Counted from the stretch's first letter, positions 1 to 9,504 are shown. The stretch: DNA of 64,000 nucleotides from G963674685 sp964591275 (GCA_964591275.1 CAZQAE010000003.1:1-64000), one strand, 5' to 3'. The notes: generated by a model from the letters alone, not told the origin. Numbers and translations: made by a program.

Positions 1-1
1 A

Positions 2-319
2 TACGTAGCAAATCATGCAGCTTTCGCAATGCTACAACATGCAGAGCAACTTGATGATGGAAAGGAAGCAGAAAAGGCAGCGGTGAGTATGAAAAGAATT
101 GCTCGAGATCCTCGTACATCCGTCAGGCTTGCGGCTGCTTATTGTACTTCAAGGCTTATGCTTCTAGCAAAATCGGATACACTCAGGATTGTCGGCAAAG
201 AAGTTTACGATGAATTAAGTACTGATTCTTATACATGGGTACAACGACAACGCTTGGTAGGAGAGAAAATAGCAAAATTGGAACTTGGAAAAATGAAGAT
301 AAAAAATAATATAATCTAA
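2..319 (+). CDS. 5'-truncated hypothetical protein, C-terminal part
   Basis: The reading frame is open from base 2 through the first ATG at 29 to a TAA at 317-319, so this is the C-terminal part of a gene that starts before the window. About 105 residues are visible. They are mostly helical and amphipathic (RIARDPRTSVRLAAAY, then a stretch rich in Leu and Lys), which resembles a HEAT-like helical hairpin, but no family can be named. The codons are more AT-rich than in glnS downstream, so it may belong to an accessory segment. A spurious frame is possible because only a short piece is seen. Confidence 0.45.
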   Translation, partial: YVANHAAFAMLQHAEQLDDGKEAEKAAVSMKRIARDPRTSVRLAAAYCTSRLMLLAKSDTLRIVGKEVYDELSTDSYTWVQRQRLVGEKIAKLELGKMKIKNNII

Positions 320-791
320 TTAGTCGTCCCTGCAAAATCGCCTAACCTATTGACAATGCAGGACATTCATGCCCTTTTGTGCTGTAAAAAATCACCAGGA
401 AATAGGCTCCTAATCCCCAAAATCCGATGATTTTCGAAAGCAAAACCTACAAAAAAACGCTCCCGATGTTTCGAGCGGATTTGAATCAGTGCCACAGTCC
501 GACACTCCCCTGATTCAACTGTCTGCGGCAATCGACGGATCGATTTTCGAGGATGCGTTTGGACCGACCTACGCATTAGGCAAGGACCGTTCTGCGAAGC
601 GCTTTGCGGGAATGCTAAATTTTCACATGAAAAGCCCGAATTTACTTCTTGCCATGCCCATGACTCCCCATTATCCTCTTTCGCCTTGACGCGCACGCGG
701 ACGAGAAGGCCGTGACTCGCCTTGACGCGCACGCGCAAAAATGAGGAAGTCGCGGCGTCATTGCCGCCGGATTTTTAAGTGAGGTTCTTTC
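320..791. other. Intergenic region before glnS, no gene recognised
   Basis: This 470-bp gap has no convincing coding frame. The two short open frames on opposite strands near 367-738 lack a family resemblance and overlap each other. Its one clear structure is a pair of 19-bp direct repeats just before glnS, listed separately. The glnS promoter should lie here, but I cannot point to -35 and -10 boxes. Confidence 0.5.
681..735. repeat. Pair of 19-bp direct repeats upstream of glnS
   Basis: The sequence tcgccttgacgcgcacgcg occurs at 681-699 and again, identically, at 717-735. The copies begin 36 bp apart and end 57 bp before the glnS start. They could be a local duplication or a repeated regulatory site; the sequence does not distinguish these. 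Confidence 0.7.
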
Positions 792-2879
792 ATGAGCGAT
801 AAAGAAGAAAAAAGCACGGACCCGAAGCCCAAAGCGTCCAACTTTATCCGGGACATCATCGACGCGGACCTGGCGGCGGGGCGCTGCAAGACCGTGGCGA
901 CGCGCTTTCCGCCGGAGCCAAACGCATACCTGCACATCGGTCATGCCAAGTCGATCCACCTGAATTTCGGCATCGCGCGCGACTACGGCGGAACATGCAA
1001 CCTGCGCTTCGACGACACAAACCCGATGACCGAAGAGCAGCAATATATCGACGCCATCAAAGAGGATGTTCGCTGGCTCGGCTTTGACTGGGGCGAGCGC
1101 GAGTTCCACGCATCCGACAACTTCGATCAGCTCTACGAATGGGCCGAAAAACTCATCAGCCAGGGCGACGCCTACGTGGACGATCTGAGCGAGGAAGAGA
1201 TCCGCGAGCAGCGCGGCGATTTTCATAAAAAGGGAGTCGAGGGCAAAAACCGCAATCGCCGGCCTGAGGAAAATCTGGACCTGTTTCACCGGATGCGCGC
1301 GGGCGAATTTGCCGACGGGGCCATGGTGCTGCGTGCGAAGATCGACATGAATTCGCCCAACATGAATATGCGCGACCCGATCATGTATCGCATCAAGCAC
1401 GCCGCGCATCCGCGCACCGGCGACAAGTGGTGCATATACCCCATGTATGATTACGCCCACGGGCAGTCCGACGCCGTCGAGGGCATCACACATTCCATCT
1501 GTACGCTGGAATTTGAGGATCACCGCCCCCTCTACGATTGGTACATCGAAAAAATCGGCATCGAAAAGCGGCCCCGCCAGTACGAGTTCGCACGGCTCAA
1601 TCTGAGTTATATGGTCTTAAGCAAACGCCGGCTGCTCGAACTCATCAAGAAAAAACACCTGACGGAATGGGACGATCCACGCATGCCCTCCCTCGCTGGA
1701 TTTCGCCGCCGGGGATATACCCCCGAGGCCATTCGAGATTTTTGCGCGCGCGTGGGCGTGGCCAAGGCCGATTCCATTGTCGATGTGGCGCTTTTGGAGC
1801 ACTGCCTCCGCGACGACCTCAACTCCGTGGCGCCCCGCGTGATGGCCGTTTTGGATCCCTTGAAAGTCGTCATCGAAAATTATCCTGAAGGACAGTCGGA
1901 AAACATCGACGCGCCCTTCATGCCCGAGGATTTCAGCGCCGGATCACGCCCTCTGCCTTTTGGTCGCGAGCTTTTCATCGAGCGCGACGACTTCCGTGAA
2001 GACGCGCCGAAAAAGTGGCATCGCCTTTCCCCCGGCGCGGAAGTGCGACTGCGTTATGCGTGCCTATTAAAATGCGTGGACGTGGTGAAAAACTCTCAAG
2101 GCGAAGTCGTCGAGCTTCGCTGCACCTGGGACCCGGAATCGAGAGGCGGAACATCCCCCGACGGGCGCAAGGTGCGCGGCACGCTTCACTGGGTTTCCGC
2201 GGAGCATGCGGTGGACGCCGAAGTGCGCTTGTACGACCGCCTCTTCACTGTTCCGAATCCCATGGATGTCAAAGAGGGCGAAAGTTTCATGGACCATATC
2301 AACCCAGATTCCCTGACGATCATGCGCGGCTGCAAACTGGAGCCGAGCCTCGCCGAGGCTGCGCCGGGGGGGCATTTTCAGTTCGAGCGGCTGGGATATT
2401 TCTTTGTCGATCCCAAAACTTCGAAACCCGGTGTCCCGGTTTTCAACCGCACGGTGACGCTCAAAGATACGTGGGCCAGAATCGAACGCACGCAGCAGCG
2501 GGAAGCGGCGATCAAAGCAAAGGAAGAAAAGAAAAAGTGCGCAGCGAAAGAAAATTTTGCGAGCTTCAATGATTTCGCCAAACTGGACCTGCGCGTCGGC
2601 TCCGTTGTGGAATCCACGCTCGTGGACGGGGCGGACAAGCTGATCAAAGTCATGGTGGACATTGGCGAGGCGCGCCCCCGGCAGATATTCGCGGGCATCC
2701 GCTCATCCTACCCGAACCCGGGCGTGCTGGTCGGCAAGCAGGTGATTGTCGTAGCCAATCTGGCGCCGCGCAAAATGAAATTCGGTGTTTCCGAAGGCAT
2801 GATCCTGTCAGGCGGCGACGAGCATCCCTTCGTCACAACCTTCGACGGCGCGCTTAAACCGGGCGAGAAAGTAAAGTAA
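792..2879 (+). CDS. glnS: Glutaminyl-tRNA synthetase with C-terminal tRNA-binding domain
   Basis: Charges tRNA-Gln with glutamine in the cytoplasm. The 695-residue protein has the class I HIGH motif at residues 48-51 in a PEPN-YLHIGH context and the KMSKS-like loop as VLSKR at 275-279. The block EGITHSICTLEF near 230-241 and EFARLNLSYMVLSKR are typical of GlnRS rather than GluRS. The catalytic and anticodon-binding parts fill about 20-560. A charged linker (AIKAKEEKKK) leads to residues 589-695, a Trbp111/EMAP-II-type OB-fold tRNA-binding domain like the C-terminus of MetRS (FNDFAKLDLRVG, NLAPRKMKFGVSEGM). Most bacterial GlnRS proteins, at about 550 residues, lack this domain. The start follows a plausible aggtt site. 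Confidence 0.96.
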   Translation: MSDKEEKSTDPKPKASNFIRDIIDADLAAGRCKTVATRFPPEPNAYLHIGHAKSIHLNFGIARDYGGTCNLRFDDTNPMTEEQQYIDAIKEDVRWLGFDWGEREFHASDNFDQLYEWAEKLISQGDAYVDDLSEEEIREQRGDFHKKGVEGKNRNRRPEENLDLFHRMRAGEFADGAMVLRAKIDMNSPNMNMRDPIMYRIKHAAHPRTGDKWCIYPMYDYAHGQSDAVEGITHSICTLEFEDHRPLYDWYIEKIGIEKRPRQYEFARLNLSYMVLSKRRLLELIKKKHLTEWDDPRMPSLAGFRRRGYTPEAIRDFCARVGVAKADSIVDVALLEHCLRDDLNSVAPRVMAVLDPLKVVIENYPEGQSENIDAPFMPEDFSAGSRPLPFGRELFIERDDFREDAPKKWHRLSPGAEVRLRYACLLKCVDVVKNSQGEVVELRCTWDPESRGGTSPDGRKVRGTLHWVSAEHAVDAEVRLYDRLFTVPNPMDVKEGESFMDHINPDSLTIMRGCKLEPSLAEAAPGGHFQFERLGYFFVDPKTSKPGVPVFNRTVTLKDTWARIERTQQREAAIKAKEEKKKCAAKENFASFNDFAKLDLRVGSVVESTLVDGADKLIKVMVDIGEARPRQIFAGIRSSYPNPGVLVGKQVIVVANLAPRKMKFGVSEGMILSGGDEHPFVTTFDGALKPGEKVK

Positions 2880-2950
2880 AAAAACAGTGGCAGAGGGCTC
2901 TGTTGAGCGGTGTCTCGCCGCCTCATTACGCCGATGAGAAACGGCTTGTC

Positions 2951-3106
2951 GCGGGTGGCATGGACAAGTCGCTGTGAGCGTCAGCGAACAGAGTTTGTCC
3001 GTGTCATTTTTATTTTTTCACACTGATTTCGGCAATTTTAATCAGCACGGACAAGCGCCCTGAAGCTAAAGCTTCGGGCCTAAAGAAGCTTGTCCATGCC
3101 ACCCGC
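2951..3106. repeat. Long-range inverted repeat between glnS and the next gene
   Basis: The 18-bp sequence gcgggtggcatggacaag at 2951-2968 is exactly inverted at 3089-3106. Between them lies a smaller hairpin at 3058-3078 (ccc-t-gaagct, loop aa, agcttcggg). It sits between convergent genes, so it could act as a transcription terminator region, or it may be a REP-like or transposable palindromic unit. The arms are perfect, but the loop of about 120 bp is long for a simple terminator. Confidence 0.65.
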
Positions 3107-3112
3107 CGCTTC

Positions 3113-4075
3113 TTACTGATGTGCGAGGAGCCAATCGTTGAGCGGCCCAAAGACATACTCGTCGGCGTAATCCGAAATATACATGTCGGCGTGGGCCATT
3201 TTTATCTCATCCGTCCCGGCCACCATGAAATCCTTCACCTCAGACGAAGACAGGTCCAGCGCCGACAGGGCCGTGGCCTGCGGGACGATGCCGTCGGCGT
3301 TGACCAACATGCAGTAGATCGGGTTTTTCACATCCCGAAAACGCTCGCTGATGTTTTCGCCGCCTAACACCAGATCTTTATTAAGAACCCACCTGGCTAT
3401 CTCTTGATTCAGCTTGGGATTTGGGTTTTCCACCGTTTTGACAAGCAGTTCCGGCTGGGACAGGTCCACGATTTTCGGATGCATATAGAGGTGCAGAAAT
3501 CCCGGAATCTTTGCCATCACAGGAAGGGCGTGGCGAGCGATTTTCCGTGTTTTCGACAGACGCAACATTCCCACGAGTCTCGGGCTGCCAAAGGCGAATT
3601 TCAAAGCCGGGTGGATTTTCACCCACCGCAGCGGCGCGCCCAGGGCGACGATGGACCCGAGAGGGTTATTGCGGCGAAGCGCGGCGTAGGCAAATACGTA
3701 AGTGCCGCCCAGACTGCAACCAATGATGTCGAGTTTTTTTCGCCGCGACTTCCGATTGCTCATCACGCATTCGATGATGGTCGGCAGATCAGTCAGGGAG
3801 ATGTCCGAAATTGTGTAGTCGGGCTTGCCGCCTTCGGACACCGTTTCGTCCTGCGCGCGGAAGTTCATCGTCCACACTTCGAAGCCTTCGCCGGTCAGGG
3901 CTTCGATCATCGACCGGCCCTTAGGATGATAGCCGAAGATGTACGAGTTCATTCCGTAGCCGGGAACAATGGCGACCGGTTTCAGGTTGGATTTGAAACG
4001 CTTCGGATCGATGTGGCGCTTGGCGTAGAGCCGCCAGCCCGCGCCGTTGGAAGGTTTGAAAGTCTCTATGTCCAA
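3113..4075 (-). CDS. Alpha/beta hydrolase (lipase/PHA-synthase-like)
   Basis: A 320-residue serine hydrolase with the alpha/beta-hydrolase fold. Visible features are an oxyanion-region strand VAIVPGYGMN near residues 34-43, a nucleophile elbow GCSLGG with Ser121, a late VNADGIVP strand that should supply the acid, and a His in KMAHADMY near the C-terminus. There is no signal peptide, so it is probably cytoplasmic. The wording around the elbow (DIIGCSLGGTYVFAYAA) recalls class III PHA synthases and esterases acting on acyl chains, but the substrate is unknown. It resembles the anchored hydrolase at 43072-44124. It is transcribed in the same direction as the TPR-methyltransferase upstream, with about 100 bp between them. 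Confidence 0.85.
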   Translation of the reverse strand: MDIETFKPSNGAGWRLYAKRHIDPKRFKSNLKPVAIVPGYGMNSYIFGYHPKGRSMIEALTGEGFEVWTMNFRAQDETVSEGGKPDYTISDISLTDLPTIIECVMSNRKSRRKKLDIIGCSLGGTYVFAYAALRRNNPLGSIVALGAPLRWVKIHPALKFAFGSPRLVGMLRLSKTRKIARHALPVMAKIPGFLHLYMHPKIVDLSQPELLVKTVENPNPKLNQEIARWVLNKDLVLGGENISERFRDVKNPIYCMLVNADGIVPQATALSALDLSSSEVKDFMVAGTDEIKMAHADMYISDYADEYVFGPLNDWLLAHQ

Positions 4076-4176
4076 AGTGATCTCCCGTTTTTTTACACTC
4101 TATCCTGCTTAAAGATCATAGGGGATTTGCCGGGCACAGACAATTGGAGAAAACGCCGTAAGGAAACCCCGCCGAG

Positions 4177-6420
4177 TCACTCTTGCGGCATTGACTTGAT
4201 GAACACGACGTGATGATGCGGATTTTCAAGGCGCATACGCTCCCGATGAATCGCTTTGAAGCCGACGCTTTCAAAGGGAGGGATCATCAGGTCGAAAGGC
4301 TGCCCTTTGCCCTGGAATATTTCTTCTCGTTCAAACAGATATAGTTTGCCGTTTTCCTTCAATGCCTCGCGCATCGACTCGAGCGTTTTGCGCTTGTTGG
4401 GATCGAGGATGCGCTTTCCTTCCTCAGTAATGGTTTCCAGGTAAAGCGGCGTGTTTAGAAGAATCATCACATCAATGGAATCGGGCTTGAGAGCGACGTT
4501 TGAGTATGTGTTTTGTACAAGCTCGATTCGGTTAGCGCCGTCAAGGCCAGATTGATCGAGGATGTAGCGCATGACTTCCAGAGCGTAGTGATCGACATCC
4601 ACCGCGTAGAGTTTTTTAAAAGGTATTTTCCGCGCCAGAAGGGCGATTTCCAAACCTCCCGTGCCGCATCCGATGTCGGCGATCGTATCCTCGGCGGAAA
4701 TGTCCATATATTTCTTAAAATCCAAGTCAACGGAATCGCTTCGAAATAACGCTCGAAGATCGCCGCGCGACGCAACTTGTCGGCCAACGATTTCCTTGAT
4801 CTTATCGATCTGCTGGCGACGCAGGGCAGGATGAGCGTTGAAGATGCTACTGGGAATCCGACCGCTGCTGGGGTCCCACTGCTTGCTGTCAGGCAGTTTG
4901 CTTTGGCCTTGCGGCGGCTCACTGAGACCATCGGGAACAGGCAACGATGGTCCGTCGTCGCTGGTTTCGCTTTGAAAAGAAATCCTCGGCTTGTCGGAAA
5001 TATCTGGGGCTTCCGCCAAAAATTTGCGTGCTTTTAAAATATCAACGTGATCGGACGGTAATATCTGGGACCAAGCCTCAACGGCTTCGCGCGCGAAACG
5101 GGCGGCGTCAACTGCGTAGCCCTTGGCCTTGTAGAGCTTCGCGATATCCATAAGCGCGGCGCCGAAAATCCTACTGCCGCCCTCGGAGGACTTTACATAG
5201 ATCGCCAAAACTTCCCGATGCAGGCGAATGGCTTCGTCGTATCGGCCCGCGCTCAACTCTACGGCGGCCAGATCCCGCATGACTTCGGCCAGACGGAGAT
5301 GCCCCTTAGGCAGCTTTTTTCTCATAACGGCAAGCGCCTGGCGATTATAGTCTTTCGCCCTTTCGTAATCGCCGGCTGCGTTGAAGGCCAAAGCCAGGCT
5401 TTTCAGGAGATTCTCCAGGTCGCGATGATCCTCGGGCAGCGCTTGCCTGTAGATTGCCAGCGCCTTAATAAAAGATTCGGCGGCCTCGCCGAATCGGCCC
5501 GCTTCGACGAGGGCTTCAGCAAATTCGTGATAGGCCCTGCCGACCTCGACATGCCCGTCGCCATAAGCCGTCTGCTTTGCCGCGAGGACTTTTTGGTATT
5601 GATCCAGGGCCTCGTCATATTTTTGTAAGGTTATATAACATGAGCCGAGTTTTTGGCGAATGAGACTCAACGTTATTTCCGGGGCTCCAGATTCGCGCAC
5701 CCATCGTAGCGACTCTTCGAGGACCGCAAGAGCCTCGTCGTAACGCTTCACTTCCATCAGCGCGTCGCCGTAGTCGAAAAATGCGCGGGCGCTTGTCCAA
5801 TGCCCATCGGGATAAAGCCGCCCGTAATGGTCGAGCGCCTTTTTCAAATGCGCTGTGCGGCCCTGCGGATCGTGCCGAAGTATTTGAATCTGAGACAAAG
5901 CGTATTCACGCAGTGAAGCGCACTGCGGATCGCCAGAGTCAAGGGCGTTCAATGTCTCTGACGCGCCATCCGTATCATCCGCCCACAATTTCGAATACGC
6001 CGAAATGACTTGACCGTAACAGCGGCTTATGTCCGTAGAGCTTTGGGCGCATTCGCGCGCCGCTTCGCTTATCACCGACGCAGCCGCCGGGTCGTCCATC
6101 CACCCGCCCCTGTCTCGGGAATCCAGACGCCGCCGCGCCTGATTTGCGGCATGTTCCGCGCCCATCTCGCAGATCGCATCGCGACGTCCCAGCAGACGAA
6201 AATATTTGAAGGAATCAGCAAGTTTCACACTGCTTATGTGCGAGATTTCCAAAGGCCATCCGGCGAGTTCCTTGCCGGTGTTGCGCAGCGTCAATTCAAC
6301 GTGGATGTACGACGCAAGCACCGAGGCGGCGACTGTGGCAATAATGACGGCGATGGCGGTTTTGTGTGTCTTCATGAGCACGACGCACTCTAGCCTGAAG
6401 CGCGCCCGCGTGTCACTCAT
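4177..6420 (-). CDS. Membrane-anchored TPR protein with C-terminal SAM methyltransferase domain
   Basis: A 747-residue two-part protein. One hydrophobic segment near the N-terminus (about residues 21-38, IAVIIATVAASVLASY) anchors it. Residues of roughly 160-480 form TPR repeats of the kinesin-light-chain or NPHP3 type with about 42-residue spacing (LGSCYITLQKYDEALDQYQ, LALAFNAAGDYERAKDYNR). Residues 578-747 are a class I methyltransferase: DIGCGTGG at 582-589 is the SAM-binding motif I, followed by an acidic VDVDHYAL motif II. The methylated substrate is unknown. TPRs probably bind a partner or the substrate. A second start at Met16 (6375) would put the anchor right at the N-terminus; the first start has only a weak aggcga site, so the choice is open. 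Confidence 0.8.
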   Translation of the reverse strand: MSDTRARFRLECVVLMKTHKTAIAVIIATVAASVLASYIHVELTLRNTGKELAGWPLEISHISSVKLADSFKYFRLLGRRDAICEMGAEHAANQARRRLDSRDRGGWMDDPAAASVISEAARECAQSSTDISRCYGQVISAYSKLWADDTDGASETLNALDSGDPQCASLREYALSQIQILRHDPQGRTAHLKKALDHYGRLYPDGHWTSARAFFDYGDALMEVKRYDEALAVLEESLRWVRESGAPEITLSLIRQKLGSCYITLQKYDEALDQYQKVLAAKQTAYGDGHVEVGRAYHEFAEALVEAGRFGEAAESFIKALAIYRQALPEDHRDLENLLKSLALAFNAAGDYERAKDYNRQALAVMRKKLPKGHLRLAEVMRDLAAVELSAGRYDEAIRLHREVLAIYVKSSEGGSRIFGAALMDIAKLYKAKGYAVDAARFAREAVEAWSQILPSDHVDILKARKFLAEAPDISDKPRISFQSETSDDGPSLPVPDGLSEPPQGQSKLPDSKQWDPSSGRIPSSIFNAHPALRRQQIDKIKEIVGRQVASRGDLRALFRSDSVDLDFKKYMDISAEDTIADIGCGTGGLEIALLARKIPFKKLYAVDVDHYALEVMRYILDQSGLDGANRIELVQNTYSNVALKPDSIDVMILLNTPLYLETITEEGKRILDPNKRKTLESMREALKENGKLYLFEREEIFQGKGQPFDLMIPPFESVGFKAIHRERMRLENPHHHVVFIKSMPQE

Positions 6421-6579
6421 TTGTCGCCTATCATCATCGCTAACCGATTCAAGCAGTTGAGAATGGCAAGATCCTTAAGATGGACAATCTTATCATTTCA
6501 CAACGCTGAACAATGAAATCGGGACGACTCATTGACCACAAAGACTTCAGGTGACAGCTATTGGTATTTTGGATATGTT

Positions 6580-6600
6580 GGATCACAGGATAAGTGATCC
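6580..6600. other. Small hairpin in the 6421-6702 gap
   Basis: Within the divergent gap between the TPR-methyltransferase and the GT39-like gene, ggatcac at 6580-6586 pairs with gtgatcc at 6594-6600 around a 7-base loop. It could be an operator or a hairpin. No promoter boxes could be assigned in the rest of the gap. Confidence 0.35.
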
Positions 6601-6702
6601 AGCGTAGTCACTCATTTTTATTAAAAGGATTTGTAGACTTGGAATCTCTCTAATGTCGTTATCGCATGCATCGTCACACCCAAAATAGATGATTGAGATA
6701 AA

Positions 6703-8354
6703 ATGAAGATCAAGAGGATTGTTCTCAAGTATTGGGCGTCCTTAAATGCCTTTGAAAAAAATATTTTCATACGCCGCATAGCGTTTTCCACCGCTTTGGT
6801 GTTTTTGATTTTCGCAGCTGGTGTGGGAAATCTGATATGGCACCGAACTCACGGCTTTCCACTGATGCCCGGGCACTTCCCACTGATGCATGGCCTAGAC
6901 GAGATAGAAGCTTTTCGGGCTCAGCCACTTGGCCATGTGTTGGAAATGCTGCGAGAACAGCCGGAAAATTTCTTTTCGCTTTATTATGTGCTGGCATCGT
7001 TAGTGACATCGGTGTTGGGAATGTCCTACCTGAACCTGGCGTTGACATCGACGCTGCTGTATCTGTTGATGATCTTTTTGGCCTACACAATTGTCGCTCG
7101 CGATGGAAATGAATGGGGCGGAATCGCCGCTGCGATGACAATGACATTGGCTCCAGTCTTCTTTGGCTGGTCGCGCACTTTTTCTCCGATCATGTCATGC
7201 TTGGCCATTCCATTGCTCGGCGTTTGGCTGGCGCTTCGTTCGCGAGGATTTACACGGCTGGCGCCGTCGCTTTTCTTCGGAGCACTAGCAGCGCTTTCAC
7301 TCCGGTTCGGATCGACATTTGGCGAAAGCATCTCGATATTGGTCGTATTCGTTTTGGTTGGCGGACTCACCGTAATAATGGAGATAATAGGCGGGGGGAA
7401 AACAAAAAAAGGACACTTCTGTATACGTTCGCCATGCTCGGTGCTTTTTCCCTTCTGCTGAATTACACGTACGTGGGCTATGCAATACCCTATTTGTGGA
7501 AGGAAGGCGCGGAAGCGTCGGGAACTCGCTTTCAGAGCGGTAATGTGATGCAGCATTGGGAAGCATGGTTGGCATATCCCGAACTGATTTGGAAATATCG
7601 ATTGGGCGCCTTCTTCAGTCTGGCTACGATTATGGCGGTGGCTACTGTGCTGATAAAACCGAGAAAGGCCGAAGCTGTTGCACTGATATATTTTTTAGGG
7701 CCACTGTTTCTTTTTACATTGATTAGTAAAAAACACTATACATACGTCCTTTCCATGCTGCCGGCATGCGCCCTGTTGATAGGATTTTCAGTGTCGCGCT
7801 GGTCGAACCATTTGGCGATTGTTGCATTGGCGGCAATACTACTATTGGGTGGAGCGAATTATACGCGACACTTGTATAGCGCCGAACCGTTGGCTCCGCT
7901 GTATGATTTGGATTTCCGTTATTTCCCCGGAACGGATTATCGCATCTACATTCCTACAGAGGAAAAATTTTTGCTGGAACCAGCACTGAATAATGTGAAA
8001 GCACGGCTGCAAAAAGAAAAGAAGCAGCGAATTCTATTGGCTTTCTTCGGGCAGCACAACTATGAGGAGAACTTGATTCGCTATTACCTGCGGATTGTCA
8101 ATTGGGGCAACGAAATGGAAGTGATAGAGATGAAAAGCGTGGAAGCGGACCATGAAGCGAAAGGTGGTTCATTCAGGCCGGAACTGATTTTACTGCATGG
8201 CGCACACAACGTGTCGGAATTGACGACGCACTTGGGAGTAGTGCCCCTAAAGGATTATTCAATGGAAACTGTTCGTTATCGAACGGATCCCATCCCACAT
8301 TGGCCGATTGACAGGCTTGATATGCTTTGGCGAAAAGATAGTGGTGAGAAATAG
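6703..8354 (+). pseudogene. GT39-like membrane glycosyltransferase split by a -1 frameshift
   Basis: Two overlapping frames encode one multispanning membrane protein. Frame 1 runs from ATG 6703 with many hydrophobic helices to VGGLTVIMEIIGGG, then loses hydrophobicity and stops at 7461. Frame 3 picks up with KKRTLLYTFAMLGAF and stays hydrophobic, then becomes a soluble C-terminal part, ending at 8354. Joined, they give about 550 residues, matching the intact 556-residue relative at 30306-31976. The switch falls on seven A's at 7404-7410, read as aca-aaa-aaa. This is either a real mutation, a homopolymer sequencing error, or slippage on an A-AAA-AAA site. Family members are GT-C fold enzymes using lipid-linked sugars. 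Codon use is more AT-rich than in neighbours. Confidence 0.75.
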
Positions 8355-8418
8355 GTTTAAAAAGACGGCCAACCAACTTGAATTGCTCAGTCACAATGTT
8401 TTGTCTTTTCTCAAACCT

Positions 8419-9504
8419 TCACCGACCGACCAAAGAGGCCAGACCGCCGTATTTATCATCGACGAGTTTGACGATTTCATGCGCCATGACTTCGGCGCCG
8501 GCGGGCGTCAGGTGAAGGAAATTGACGAAGAGTTCCGACCGTCGCGGATGATCGGCCAGCGCCGGGCACGGATCAATGATCGGCGTTCCGGTCTCGGCGG
8601 CGATTTCAATCATTTTTTCGCAAAGCAGTTCCTGAATCGGTGTTTTTATGCTCGATTCAAAAAAGGCGCTGTAATTGGATCGACCGGGCAGTCGTCTTTC
8701 CTCGACCGCTCCCAAAGGTCTAATCGGCTCCACGATAAAAAGAAGGCGAATCCCATTTTTGCGGGCCGTCTCAGCAATATCACGCAGGTTTCGCTTGTAG
8801 TGCTCAATCACCACCTCCGTCGGATTCGTAGCTCGATGCTTTTTGATCAGATGCGTGTTGAATAGAGCCGTATAAAACAGGCTCTTGCCCCACATGGCTT
8901 TGACGTGCCACGGCGCCGGGTTATTATAAAAATCCATCATGAGAAGCGATGAGGCGTCGTTATATGCGCCGTTTAGCGTGATCAGGTCCGGACTTAGGCT
9001 CGCGATTTTCTCGGTAAGCAATTTCAGGATGCCCGCCGATGACATGCCGATCATGGCCCGGTTGACGACCTCCACGGAAGCCTCGCCCAATTCCTCGTTC
9101 CACAATCGCCCTAAAATTTCCGGATACGACGTTCCCGGCGGGCATTCCGGTGAAAAGGTGGAGGACCCGCCCATGGTGACGACGCGATACCGCACCTCGG
9201 TGGACTGCGAAAATTCCTGGCCGCGAAAACCGTCTTTGTCTAGCGAAATCGGAATGATCGGCCCTGGTCCCGCCTGAAAAGTCGCCTGCGTCGGGGCGCC
9301 GCCGGAAGATTTGTCGCCCTTCCCGGAGCGCACGCGGATGACGTTTGCGGCGTAAGGATTGTCATGAGGATATTTGATAAAGGACGGATTCTTTAAACGC
9401 ACCGCGTAAACCACGCGCGCGCCAAGCTCCAGCGCTGCGGGGATAATAGCCATCGCCAGGACAAGGACGAGAATCCGCAGAAAATGTTTTTTGCGCAAAA
9501 GCAA
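8419..9504 (-). CDS. Membrane-anchored SGNH/GDSL-like hydrolase
   Basis: A 361-residue protein with an N-terminal transmembrane helix (about residues 9-26) and an SGNH hydrolase domain facing the periplasm or outside. Block I is VVTMGGSSTF with the candidate nucleophile Ser114, preceded by the common LDKDGFRG entry. NGAYND is the Asn-bearing block III. The last block is NFLHLTPAG; the usual Asp of the DxxH dyad reads Asn here, while the His is kept. Relatives often remove or add acetyl groups on surface glycans or are involved in exopolysaccharide work. It converges with the GT39-like gene upstream. Two further paralogs occur at 14029-15105 and 44490-45551. Confidence 0.85.
   Translation of the reverse strand: MLLRKKHFLRILVLVLAMAIIPAALELGARVVYAVRLKNPSFIKYPHDNPYAANVIRVRSGKGDKSSGGAPTQATFQAGPGPIIPISLDKDGFRGQEFSQSTEVRYRVVTMGGSSTFSPECPPGTSYPEILGRLWNEELGEASVEVVNRAMIGMSSAGILKLLTEKIASLSPDLITLNGAYNDASSLLMMDFYNNPAPWHVKAMWGKSLFYTALFNTHLIKKHRATNPTEVVIEHYKRNLRDIAETARKNGIRLLFIVEPIRPLGAVEERRLPGRSNYSAFFESSIKTPIQELLCEKMIEIAAETGTPIIDPCPALADHPRRSELFVNFLHLTPAGAEVMAHEIVKLVDDKYGGLASLVGR

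Noticed and set aside
367..738. Open frame on the minus strand before glnS
   Set aside because: Overlaps the 19-bp direct repeats, has no family pattern and no ribosome-binding site.
7113..8354. Second frame of the GT39-like gene as a separate gene
   Set aside because: Its first about 100 codons overlap the better first frame; joined, the two give one protein of family length.
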